Shown here: positions 1 through 9,575 of the stretch, piece by piece | Layout: each line of letters starts with the position of its first letter | How positions within the stretch are numbered: position 1 is the first letter of the stretch | Translations under genes and position numbers: made by a program | Assembly (NCBI GenBank): GCA_027596945.1 | Contig: JADGJH010000416.1 | Span: 1-16,351, forward strand | Direction: 5' to 3' | Source: Physocladia obscura | Lineage: Eukaryota; Chytridiomycota; Chytridiomycetes; Chytridiales; Chytriomycetaceae | DNA: 16,351 bases | Notes under the pieces: generated by a model | Told to the model about the DNA's origin: nothing | Seen by the model: only the letters and a program-made list of their open reading frames with translations | Databases searched by the model: none

Positions 1-1529
1 AATAGGGATTAAATGTTCTAACTTTGTCTTTTATATTTGAACAATTTTCTTTTGCTAAGAAATTGGTTTTTAATCAATATTGAGGCATTAGAAATGAGGC
101 ATAAAAATTTTGTTTTGAGGCAAGGAATTTGGCATTTCACTTGTTCTGTTCTTGGAAATAAATAATAAGATTCTAAAAACTAAATTATACTTTACCGTTC
201 CAATTCCACTAGTTCAAGTGAATCTGTCTTGGCAAGATTCAACAATCAATGACTAATAGTAGTGCTGCTGGTAGCTGTTGTTGAAATATATACAACTCTG
301 CGGTGAGAAGTGTGTATTACAAAACAAGTATATATCTTTCTTTATTAATTTAAGGTTTATTAGTTTCTTCTCAAATAAAAGAAATAAACTCTTAAATTAT
401 AAAAATAGCTTTATTTATGAGCAGTGGATAAAAGCAAACAATCTTATGAAAAGATTAAACTGATGCTGTTTCAACTGATCTGTTGTTCTTTCTGTGATAC
501 ACTACTTCAAAGGTGCAAACAGAATCAACAGAGAACCATTAAGAAGAAACAAGTATGTTCACTAGTTAATAGTAAGAGACCTCCACTTACTATAATGTTC
601 AAATGCTTGGAAACACACACTCTTCTGGATCATCCTATACAAGAGTATGGCTTGTATAGTAGACTAGAGAAGAGAGCGAGAGATACTTTGCAGCATACAA
701 TGATTTTGAACATAAGCATTTTCATAAATAATTGTATTAGAAACAATAGAAACACTCAGAAAATCTAGAAACTACAAAAAACAGTTGCAAGATACTATGG
801 AGGCATCCACAGTCTCTTTTACCAACAGACCTGAATATGTTGATGGCCACAGCACATGTATTCACTGTTGGCACAGTTGACTTTAGTTTATTAATAAAGA
901 TATTAAGCTAACAGAACAGTGATTTGTCTAAAGTCAACAAAAACTAAAAAAAGGAACCAACTGCCATTTACTATAGCATCAATAATTTTGAGTTATAAGC
1001 AATGACAGAAAAACCATATTTGTTTGATTTTCTCAAACATATTTTCATTGAAGAGAAAAACTCAAGATGCCTTTGCTATTTCAAATACTATTTCAAATTC
1101 AGAGGTGTCTCAAGGAACAAAATAGAAGAAAGAAACTACAAAAAAAGGCTAAAGAGGGCTCTGGATTTCTTTTTTAGTGAAGAATCTTAACAAATAAAAA
1201 CTCTCTTAGCTCTCAACTATCAACCTCTTGATAAACTTACTGGAATATCAATAGCTGTTTTGGCTTGAGTCAACTAATTTAATACTAGATATTTCAGAAC
1301 TGTATAACAGAGTTTCAGATGGAAGTATTGGATGTAGTTGAAGTAGAAAATTAATACTTAATGTATACTTTGCTTTTATTTAATAACTCCCATAATAAAG
1401 TGAAGAGAAGAGTTTTTTTTGAAGGCATTGACACAATCTTCGCCCATTTATTTATGAGCAAGTTGAATAAAAAGTAAAATAACAGTTTTTGATTTGTAAT
1501 AAATAAAAAAATTTCAGAGAAAATCTCGA
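1..1529. other. AT-rich region with no supportable gene
   Basis: I see no convincing coding region here. The longest open frame (424-768) starts at a GTG, has no recognisable motif and has low-complexity Lys/Asn/Ile-rich composition, as expected from AT-rich noncoding DNA. The repeated word GAGGCA occurs three times between about 84 and 122. One hairpin (875-938) is listed separately. The 3' part presumably holds the promoter and 5' leader of the receptor gene; no clear TATA box or upstream signal-peptide exon could be fixed. Confidence 0.5.
875..938. repeat. Inverted repeat, 11-bp perfect arms
   Basis: GTTGACTTTAG (876-886) is matched by its exact reverse complement CTAAAGTCAAC (928-938), separated by 41 nt of AT-rich DNA. 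No target-site duplication or coding content was seen, so a miniature mobile element end, a transcript hairpin or chance are all open. Confidence 0.4.
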
Positions 1530-4500
1530 ATGTCATCAAATAAACGCGTGAATATAACAATCGGATATATACTTAATTACTGCTCGATACCGGATCTTGT
1601 TTTCAATGGATCACTAGTTACAAATTTTACGTTTTTGCATTTGGATTCAATAGATCCAAATGGAAATTCTGGCTTAAGTTTCTTCGCTGATGTCATGTTC
1701 ACTTACGCTATTGAAAGTGTTAATAATCGGACAGATATTTTGCCAGATGTTCATGTTAACATCGCCCGATTTACTGGTTTGATTTTGATAATATTATATT
1801 TCCTTAACTGTATTTTGACAGATTGCGGTCCTTACAACCCGCTTGCTGATCTTAACTATATTGGACAAAGTGGGGGGTATGCATCTTCAAAAACTTCACT
1901 AGATATAAGTGAAGTATATACAGATGTTATTGGTATTCTTGCTTCAGAATATAGCACAACAGCCAGGTAAGTCTATCAGATCATGAATTCATTAGAAATT
2001 TTATAAAAATTATTTAGGGGGCCAGGTGAAATTTTGTCCCAATATAAGGTTATATTGTGTTGAATTCGGTTAATTTTATTAATTCTTTCGCAGATTCCTT
2101 ATTGTGCCGATAGCACATCGTCATTGCGGTTTTCAAATAAAGATAATTATCCATATTTTTGGAGAACCTCAATTGGAATAGGTTGGCCATTTTCCTTCAG
2201 TCTAAAAAATTTACATGTAAATAGGTACAGGAAAAGCAATATACTTGCTATTGAATGCGTGGAAAGTTCGACAAGCTGGTTTGATATTTGAGTCAAATTC
2301 GGATTTTTCTATTTCCTGTAAGTCCATAGAAGTTCTATGAAAGTTTTAAAAAATGTAAATCTACAGATGTAAATGACGTAGTGGATGCATTTTCACACCA
2401 TGACATTCTGATTCCATCAAAAATTGGAATACCATCTGAATATGACGAACTCCTTGTTGATTACATTTACTTGGACATTGTTCGAACAAATGCAAGGTAA
2501 AATAAATTTAAGAATTTTCTTTAAAATAGTCTCTTTGCGCAGCAACCAATATTTTAATTTCTAGATATATTATTATAATTGGAGATTCGTTTTTTGTTCA
2601 AAACTTATTACAATCATTATCACGAAAAAGGATCTCTGGAACCGAATATGTGTATATACTGGCAAATTTACCGTTGAATAACTCAGGCAAGTTTCCTCAT
2701 AAGCTTTTTAGGCGAAACATTAACAACCGGACAGTACTTTTAGAATTTGATAATGGTGTAATCTTTTTCGGAAGCATATTACCAGACCCAAATAGTGAGG
2801 AAAGTATTGCCGTTGCAAATGCAATAAACTCTGCGATAAATCCCGCCATATCACCTTCTGATTTAATTGGGGGAAATTACGCTTATGATTGTGCAATGAT
2901 GATGCTTCTTGGATTTGACAAGGTTTGGTAAAAATAAAATAAAATTCACGTCTGATTCAATTGGCAAAAAAAGCTACTGAAGTCACTACCATTTGATGCA
3001 GCTGAAAATCTTGGGCAAAGAAAGTTGCAGAATTTTATGAACTTTACGCTATTCAAAAACTTGGGTATTTAATTATTTACGAAAACAGTGAAATAAATTC
3101 GACAATCATAATTTAGATTACGCTGGAATGACTTATAATCCACTGAACTTGAATGAATATGGCGACGCGTACATGTATGTGCTTAATTTGATATTTATAA
3201 AAAATTTTCTTCAACACGAAGTTTCTCAGTCCATTCATATTCCAAGCGATTCGAAATCAAAATGGAACAACGATAACGCAGAGTAGGATAAAATTAAATC
3301 TTATTTTTAGTACACCTAATTTTTGAAAGTTAGATTTTGCAGAAACCAATTTGAATCTCACTCAGCTGAATTTTACATCTGATGTTGTGTTCGGAGGTAC
3401 TTCCTTCACTTATTTTTAAGAAAAAAAAACAACAAAAAACAACAAAAATCAGACTCGACTACTCCTCCATTCGATGGTTTGAAATATTTGACTCAATTGA
3501 GCTTGAGTCCACAATATAAAATTGCTATTGCCTGTTTAGCTGGTTTCGGTGTTCTTGCAGGAATTTTTTCAATCGCGTTTTTATTGGACCATAACAGCAC
3601 ACCGATTATACGAAGATCTTCTGTCCTGCATTCATCATTTGCAATTCTGGGAATAATTTTAGGCTATGTCGATATTGGACTGTTTGCTCTAGATCCAGGA
3701 TGGATAACCTGCCGTTTACGCCTTGCATTCAAATTCATTTGCTTTGGAATCATTGTTATAAATTTGATTTGCAAAAATGCTGTTCTTGTTAAACTTCATG
3801 GATCTTATACTAAAATAGCAAACCCCAAAAAAATGGTGCATTTGTTTTACCAGATTGCTTTATTTCTATCTGTAGTTGAAGTGGTAATAATTGTATAAGC
3901 TATTTCTTATACTGAGGTATAAACTCTATTGAATTTAATAAGGTCTCGACTTGTGCATGGATTTTCGCAATGAATTCACGTGTGGAAAAAATTGAATTGT
4001 CCTCTCAATACTTTAACACATGCGAAATTGAGTCAACAACGATATTATCCCAGGCGTTATCTGTATTTGTTTATAGCTATAACATTTTAGTATTTCTTGG
4101 AATCGGTGTAATTTTGCATTATCTTCGGGATGTTACCAGCTTCGATTTCAATGAATCAGGATTCTTATGGGTTTTGATTTTAGTGATTATTATATCGGTG
4201 TCATTCTTGAAATTTCTTGACGATAACAAGAATGACGCTAATGCGGATATCAAATCCTGCTTTTGTTTCTTTGTTGCAATTTCAGTGGTGTTGGGGCTTA
4301 CTATGGGATCGAAAATAATGGAAGTTTTGAGGGAGCAACAAATGAATCTACAATCGTTAAGTTTTACAGATCTGCTAACTGTAACAAGCTGTGCCAAAAA
4401 AAAGCTGCTAATAAATAGAATTAGCTCTCAATTCGCGAGAAAATTCCGTTATGAGCACAAAATTTTGCAAAAAGTGTCAAGATTCTGCTTCTATAAACAG

Positions 4501-4797
4501 CCAAATCTTTTAATTGATAATGGCTGGAAATTTGGAATTGTTGAAATCATGGCCGTTGAAACTTCGAAAATTTGGATTTCAGTCTCAAATTTCAACTGTG
4601 TAACATGTTTACGTATATTAGAAAGCAGTTGTATCAATGTATCTGCAGGTGGATATGTTGTACTAAGTTCTAACGATGAAAAAATTGCTCTCAAACTTAT
4701 TTTTGACTTTGGAAATGATCAAGATGCTAAAAGTTTTGTGCAAGAGATCAAAAAAGCATTGTCAGAAATTCATCAACAGATAAAAAATTGGAAATAA
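1530..4797 (+). CDS. Class C (GABA-B-like) G-protein-coupled receptor, 13 exons
   Basis: This is a cell-surface receptor with a periplasmic-binding-like (Venus flytrap) ligand domain, predicted to signal through heterotrimeric G proteins; the ligand is unknown. Exons by splice signal and frame: 1530-1776, 1822-1966, 2018-2048, 2094-2181, 2225-2317, 2367-2496, 2565-2922, 2974-3064, 3117-3174, 3230-3282, 3343-3396, 3453-3892, 3943-4797. They total 2643 nt (880 residues), with phases matching at every join. Residues ~8-445 are the ligand domain (DCGPYNP, IPYCADSTSS, YPYFWRTS; several N-glycosylation sequons). Seven hydrophobic helices span ~473-720, with the cysteines expected at the start of TM3 (WITCRLRL) and in extracellular loop 2 (YFNTCEIES), DFNES before TM6 and GSKIMEVL after TM7. 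The cytoplasmic tail (~743-880) looks folded and ends in an amphipathic helix (DAKSFVQEIKKALSEI). No signal peptide is visible after the chosen ATG, so a short upstream exon may be missing. Family assignment is strong; individual junctions are inferred. Confidence 0.85.
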
Positions 4798-5397
4798 TAA
4801 TAATAATTTTTTGTTATCGTGTTTGAGATGTTTAAAAAAACACGGTGCCACAATTGCAACACATTCACAATTAAGTGCAAAATCTTGTAAGATTTTAAAT
4901 GCGGATTTTGCCTCATTGCTCTTAAAATTCAATGGTTTGCCTTAGGATTTGGAAAAATAATAGAATAAGAAAAATAACCGAAATGATGGACTATAAACCT
5001 TTCGCAGTTTTCAATAGAATCCAAGCAGATAATGTGCCTAAAGCTAAACATGTATACCACGTCAAGTTTGACACTTTCGTGGAATGATCTTGAAAAACCA
5101 AAGCAAACATGTATCTAATCGATTAACTGGAAGTACGCTTGCTGGTGACGTTTTGGCTGTTATAAGCTCAAATGACGCTGGGAAATTAACTCTCTTGGTT
5201 TATTTCTTATTTTAATTTTGTCTTGTCCTGGTCATGTAACTTCTCTGATGCTATCAGTGGAAGAGAAAAGAGAAGACTATCAATTGCAATTCAACTTGTC
5301 AAGCAACTTGAAGTTATTTAACTAGGACCAACGGTAGGATAAAATTGTGAATAAAATCATGTAAAACATGTTAAAGAACCATGTCCAAACAGAATTT
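4798..5397. other. Spacer downstream of receptor, containing a relic
   Basis: The receptor stop is followed by a TAA/AAT-rich stretch and AT-rich DNA. Apart from the degenerate fragment at about 4981-5214, listed separately, I see no gene, RNA or repeat here. Confidence 0.5.
4981..5214 (+). pseudogene. Degenerate fragment resembling the receptor's cytoplasmic tail
   Basis: One frame reads MMDYKPFAVFNRIQ and continues to FDTFVE before TGA (5086-5088). A frame shifted by one base then reads VSNRLTGSTLAGDVLAVISS NDAGKLTLLVYF up to a TAA at 5212-5214. The second part lines up with the intact receptor tail 500 bp upstream: VSNF...SAGGYVVLSSNDEK...LKLIFDF, with shared VSN, the Ala-Gly turn, SSND and a following hydrophobic strand. 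No start, splice structure or single open frame joins the two parts. I interpret it as the decayed 3' end of a tandem receptor copy. A chance resemblance of a short stretch is the alternative. Confidence 0.4.
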
Positions 5398-5900
5398 TCA
5401 GGGTCCAAATCTTGCAAGAACAATCACGCAGACATAGGTAGCAATGAGCAAATAAAATATTACTGGTGATATAATCACAATGTAGTACATGAGTTTGTAT
5501 ATGCGTGTGCTAAATACTGATCCAATTAGTTTCCACTGCGCCGCCAATGTCTCTATGTACCTGTCAATAACTGTTCCAAGGCAAACGGCTAGTCCCACTG
5601 AACTATAAGTGGCTCTGACATTTGCATGCTTTTTATTAGGTACACAGTCGCGAAGTATAACGTTCCGATTAGTTAGTGGAAGATTGAAAGGTTTAAAAAT
5701 TCCCTCCATTATAATTGGGCGATCGTGTTTTTGAGTTCGTAATAAAAGACAAAAACATGAAAAAGCCATTGAACAAGAAATATTCCGGCCAATACTGTGC
5801 AAGCGAATGCGATCTTTTCTCATACGTTCGCAAATCCAGAAACAATGAGCAACATTTTCAAAGTACAATCACATACATAAAGATTCACATACATAGCCAT
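5398..5900 (-). pseudogene. Broken multi-pass membrane protein gene, frame split
   Basis: On the minus strand, one frame from an ATG at 5900 reads LYVCDCTLKMLLIVSGFANV, a TGA (5822-5820), then KIAFACTVLAGIFLVQWLFH and YYELKNTIAQL, ending at TAA (5711-5709). Both parts are strongly hydrophobic and membrane-like. From there the coding texture moves to another frame: LPLTNRNVILRDCVPNKKH, a region with LDR-like VIDRYIE, then LMYYIVIISPVIFYLLIATY and a stop at 5398. I see no GT-AG intron that removes both stops and restores the frame. The long frame open across the whole stretch (5868-5398) begins at a TTG, and its N-terminal half does not look like the natural protein. I read this as a decayed gene for a protein with at least three membrane helices; the family is not recognised. 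A functional gene with unusual splicing remains possible. Confidence 0.5.
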
Positions 5901-6106
5901 AATTATTATTCGAAAATATACTTCAGTAATTTTTGAGTATTCGTTTTATGTTTTCCAAATTTTCTCAAAAAAAAGAAAAATACTGAGCGATAAATTTAAA
6001 AGGCCTGTATGTATTTGAGCAATGACTTTGGCCCCGTCTCCACAAAAATACCAAAATTCCAACAAAAACAAAATTTTTTTCAAGAGTATAGAGAGAAAAA
6101 ACTATT

Positions 6107-6641
6107 TTACTTCTTAGCCGCAGACTTTTTGGTGGTCTTCTTGACTTTCTTTGGCTTGGCGGCGGCAGCTTTGGCCTCAACCTCTTGCTGCTTAAGAACC
6201 TTCTTGACAATCTTCTGCTCTTCAATCAAGAATGCACGTACAATTCTGCTGCGCACACATGTTCCGCAGCGGGATCCTCCATATGCACGCGAGACGTGCT
6301 TCTTTGTTTTCGACAGGCGAGCGTATTCGGCTGGGCGGAGCACGGGGATCTGTTATTATTTTCGGATAAGTTTTTCCTTCTCATTTCGCTGTCAACACAT
6401 CGATTTTGGTTTTGGGTACGTACGCCGGCAAGAGCGTCTCCACAGTCACCACACTTTGGAGCGCTAGCACGCTTAGCAACAAGCTGGTAGATTAATTTTC
6501 CACCTGAACAGAAATTTCAGTAAATCGACGAATGTTCAAAATCAAAAACAGACAAAACTCACCTGGAGTCTTAACAACTCTGTTCTTATTAGACTTGGTG
6601 TTGTACGAAAGGCGGCGACGGTATGTAACACGCTGGACCAT
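6107..6641 (-). CDS. RPL34: 60S ribosomal protein L34 (eL34), three exons
   Basis: This is a structural protein of the large cytosolic ribosomal subunit. Exons on the minus strand are 6641-6563, 6503-6424 and 6349-6107, giving 402 nt and 133 residues. Introns are 6562-6504 (GTGAGT...TTCAG) and 6423-6350 (GTACGT...AACAG). The protein begins [20 protein letters not shown] and carries two CxxC pairs (CGDC about residue 45, CGTC about residue 82) that flank the family signature [30 protein letters not shown] follows. The C-terminus is an Ala/Lys-rich extension, somewhat longer than the ~115-120 residues usual in the family. It is divergently oriented to RPL28. The ATG lies 3 nt after a pyrimidine-rich TTCTAG on the coding strand, suggesting a leader intron. 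Confidence 0.97.
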
Positions 6642-7700
6642 TTTCTAGAATGAAAAAGGAGAACGTATTTTCAGTGAATTGGCCGATTTTGAAGTTCGAT
6701 TTTGATTGTGGAACGTCGGGAATACGCAAGTTTCGGTATTTCACAATAAAGCTTCACGAACAGGCCTGCTATTAATAGCGCAGTTTCGAGTTGAGATAGT
6801 GTTTGGTTTGCAATCAACATCTCGAAGACTGTCGATCCTTTCTTGTCATCACCCCCACTTTCTGGCTGTACATCCTTTCGGATCGTTACGAATCTTCATT
6901 GTATATTGAAGCCGACTTTCGCTATGCGATGCGATAGATGGGCTGGTGGGGATGGTATGGGTTGCCACATGCAAGGACTCACAATTTTTTTGAGAAATCT
7001 TTCACCAAACCATCAGTTTTGAAATATTGAATACAATGTGAGAAAAGTTCAGTTATTGATACTTAACAACTGTTATTCTTTTAAATAAACTCTGTTAGAG
7101 CTGGGTATATATCAATTTTTATTTTATTTTATATATTTGTTTCTTTTTTCTTGGTTCCTGCAAATATCAAGTTTTGGAAAATTTGACCTCTTAATTTCAA
7201 CCTGAACAAAAAAGTCAATGTGACACATCATTATTGGTATAATATTATTTTATTTCGAATATATATATATGCATTTTGAAACTTCGAATTTTCGGGAACA
7301 CTCACGCTCAAATTTCCACTTTAACAAAAATTCTGAAGTGCGAAATCCGAAACATCTGTCCCCTTTCCCATCACCGTCAATTCATCCATCCACAAGCGCG
7401 AGAATTACAGCGAATAAGCCACCACGTATGAATAACAGTGTATTCGGTGTATTCGAAAACCGTTCTGGGAATAATCGATTATTTTGCAACAGATGGTTTG
7501 GCATGTTCAACAAACTGATCGAAACAAAAATTGGCTTACAACGGGCTCATAACTTCGCAACATGTATCCAACAACTCTTTTCGAATCATAATCGGGAATG
7601 GAAAAACAAACAAAAAGAAAAGCGCATAATACTATAGCAATCAAAACCATGACTGGCCTTATATATTGATGTCTTGACAATTAAATGGATAAATTCACAG
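6642..7700. promoter_or_regulatory. Divergent spacer between RPL34 and RPL28
   Basis: This ~1.06 kb spacer separates two ribosomal protein genes transcribed away from each other, so it must contain both promoters. Open frames within it (6706-6909, 7269-7637) lack recognisable motifs and start context; I treat them as noncoding. An (AT)n tract lies at about 7257-7270. On the RPL34 side CCTTTTTCATTCTAG ends just before AAAATG; on the RPL28 side AAATTCACAG ends directly at the ATG. Both resemble 3' splice sites of 5'-leader introns. I recognise no known ribosomal-gene promoter element. Confidence 0.55.
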
Positions 7701-8180
7701 ATGTCTGCCGATATTGCCTGGTTGTTAACCCGTAACACTGCTTCTTATCTTGTCAAAAGAAAGGGAAACCAGGAAGTCCAGTTTTCACGCGACCATGGTA
7801 ACTTGCTGAACAAGAACTCATTCAAATACAGCTCTGTCAACCCCAAGGTGCGTAGAATTAACAACGACTTCGTAATTTTTAATTAAGATGCTGGTTTTTT
7901 TTAAACTATGAAAATATAGGCTGTGTACATTGCCCCAGCCGCCACTGGAGTCACTATCACCACCAAGCGTGGATCAGCTGCTAAGCAGGCTACTCAGACC
8001 AAGACTGTCGCACATGGGGGGCGTCGTATTGTCTCTGCGTCTATCAAGAAAATTGTGAAAGGATACCGCCCAGACTTGGTAAAGGCTGCGCTTGCCCGCG
8101 GCTCTAGACTTTTGGACGTTCAGGATGACAAAAAGAAGCGTTTCCCAAAAATCATCAGACAGAAGACTGTTAAGGCTTAA
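7701..8180 (+). CDS. RPL28: 60S ribosomal protein L28 (eL28), two exons
   Basis: This is a structural protein of the large cytosolic ribosomal subunit. Exons are 7701-7847 and 7920-8180, giving 135 residues, about the family length (human 137). The intron 7848-7919 has GTGCGT and ATAG boundaries in phase 0. The N-terminal SADIAWLLTRNTASYLVKR and FSRDHGNLLNKNSFKYS are typical of eL28, as is the later GGRRIVSASIKKI. The C-terminus is highly basic (KKKRFPKIIRQK). This protein is absent from Saccharomyces cerevisiae, so its presence argues against a budding yeast. The chosen ATG gives the canonical N-terminus; the preceding CAG may be a leader-intron acceptor. Confidence 0.96.
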
Positions 8181-8258
8181 AAAAAAAAAACTGGCTTTTG
8201 TTTTTCTTCTAAAATACTTTCTGTCTTGCTCAACTGGGTTGCTTTTGTCCCAACAACC

Positions 8259-8264
8259 AATAAA
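8259..8264 (+). terminator. Polyadenylation signal of RPL28
   Basis: AATAAA lies 79 nt after the RPL28 stop codon, a usual distance for a eukaryotic poly(A) signal. Confidence 0.6.
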
Positions 8265-8338
8265 AAGCCCGTCCTTGCGAACTTTTTGGGCGTGTATTTA
8301 ATGAGAAAATATTTAAACGTCTAAACTATCGAAAATTC

Positions 8339-9041
8339 TTATCCTGTGATAGCAAGGATATTGTCAATCGCAGAATTCTCATCAGATTTGGCTCGATTCT
8401 GGCATTCAGAGAGCTCTTCAAGCGTGGGTTTTATGAATAGCTGCTTACTTGTTCGAATGTCATGAAGTAAGGAATTAATCAACTGCTATTTTTATACCCT
8501 TAGCATATAGATATTTGCATTTTCAACAAGTTCTTCGAAAGTCAATTTTTGAGTGACACAATTTGCTTCACCCACAATTATTTAGTTCCTATTGTTATTT
8601 TTTCTTTGCGACAACTTCAATACAACGAATCAGAAACAACTTTCTCTATTTGCACCAACAGCACTTTCAGTGCTGAATCACCCTTAACCTCAGCTAAAAC
8701 GCTGGTTAAAGTCAGCAGTTATCAGCTGAGATTCATGGCCATCTCAGCAAGCTGCTTTACATCGTTGCTATCAGGCGCTGACTCAAACCACACTTGCCCA
8801 ACCTGGCCAATTGCAAATCTCTAGACAACCAATTGCCGTAGAATTACGACACGTTTGTGAGTCGTACGCTCAGGCCGAGAATATCGGAAAGTTCTATAAT
8901 GAGTGATAGTTTGAGGGATCATGTTGTACCGAAATAAACGTAACATCAGAAGGAGCCGAACTTGTCGAAACCAATAAAAGTGCAGAAAGTGAGAAATTGT
9001 AAATGTAGTCGCATTAATATTTGCAAAAGTTTCCACTGCAT
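8339..9041 (-). pseudogene. Interrupted coiled-coil-like gene, minus strand
   Basis: Several minus-strand segments look coding. 8694-8620 reads AEVKGDSALKVLLVQIEKVV before TGA. 8563-8495 reads NCVTQKLTFEELVENANIYM then LR. 8485-8339 reads QLINSLLHDIRTSKQLFIKP and ends in DENSAIDNILAITG and TAA. Upstream, IGQVGQVWFESAPDSNDVKQ LAEMAMNLS reads into TGA-TAA (8724-8719) and is in frame with the 8694 segment; likewise the last two segments share one frame across TAA and TAG (8494-8486). The product would be helical, acidic and coiled-coil-like; I cannot name it. A partial spliced model is possible for the 5' part (ATG at 9041; acceptors giving ELSDILGLS then RFAIGQ), ending at the first TGA. So the locus is either a decayed gene or a short gene followed by debris. 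Confidence 0.45.
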
Positions 9042-9065
9042 ACTTTGGTTACCACGGTCCCAAAT

Positions 9066-9478
9066 ATGTCTGTTAGATTCGATGGATTTATTGTCAGTCA
9101 GCACGGAAGAGAACGGGTAGATCAAATGCTTAAAATAGGATTTACGATAAGCAATTTTCAGGTTTGTATCTTTGAAAACAGGCTTTTCGGTTGACGATAC
9201 AGTGACAATTGAAGGCCAAGTTCTTATCGGTATGCAAGGATAGATAAAGGACCCATTAGTTTACTTTGGGAGATTTCTGTGAGAACGGATACACGACCAG
9301 TGAAAAAAAACAAGCTGTCAGTTGTAGCAGAATTGCAGATTGTACAGACCCAGAAGTTGGCGTTGAGCTAGTTTACTATCAGCCAAGGCGAAGTAAAAGC
9401 TACCAAACGACCTGTGTTACTTGCATCAAATTATTATTAAAACCCTATCAAATCCTTCAATCCTTCTCCGCCGACTAA
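9066..9478 (+). pseudogene. Small hypothetical gene with an unresolved frame break
   Basis: The ATG at 9066 opens MSVRFDGFIVSQHGRER, followed by a good intron (9117-9160, GTAGAT...TTTTCAG). The following exon clearly reads FVSLKTGFSVDDTVTIEGQV LI, and after a second intron (9231-9272, GTATGC...GGGAG) it reads DFCENGYTTSEKKQAVSCSR IADC with further cysteines, ending at TAA 9476-9478. The join across the first intron is off by one base: the donor is phase 0 but the next exon needs phase 2. Read without splicing, the first frame ends after ENRLFG. The product would be about 110 residues, Cys-containing and unrecognised. A real gene with a different first exon, an assembly indel or a young pseudogene are all possible. 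It lies 24 bp from the minus-strand ATG at 9041. Confidence 0.4.
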
Positions 9479-9575
9479 ATAGTATTGTGGTGAGGCGTCA
9501 CTTTTTCCACCCCTACTAATCCTATAAATTCAAAAAATCAAAGCATCGAAAAAAAAATGAACCAAAACAACAATA

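Noticed and set aside
6009..6490. Open frames on the plus strand opposite RPL34
   Set aside because: They run antisense to confirmed RPL34 exons and their length is explained by the codon bias of that gene.
7269..7637. 122-codon frame in the RPL34-RPL28 spacer
   Set aside because: Low-complexity Asn/Lys/Ser/Arg composition, no motif, and it lies where the promoters of both ribosomal genes must be.
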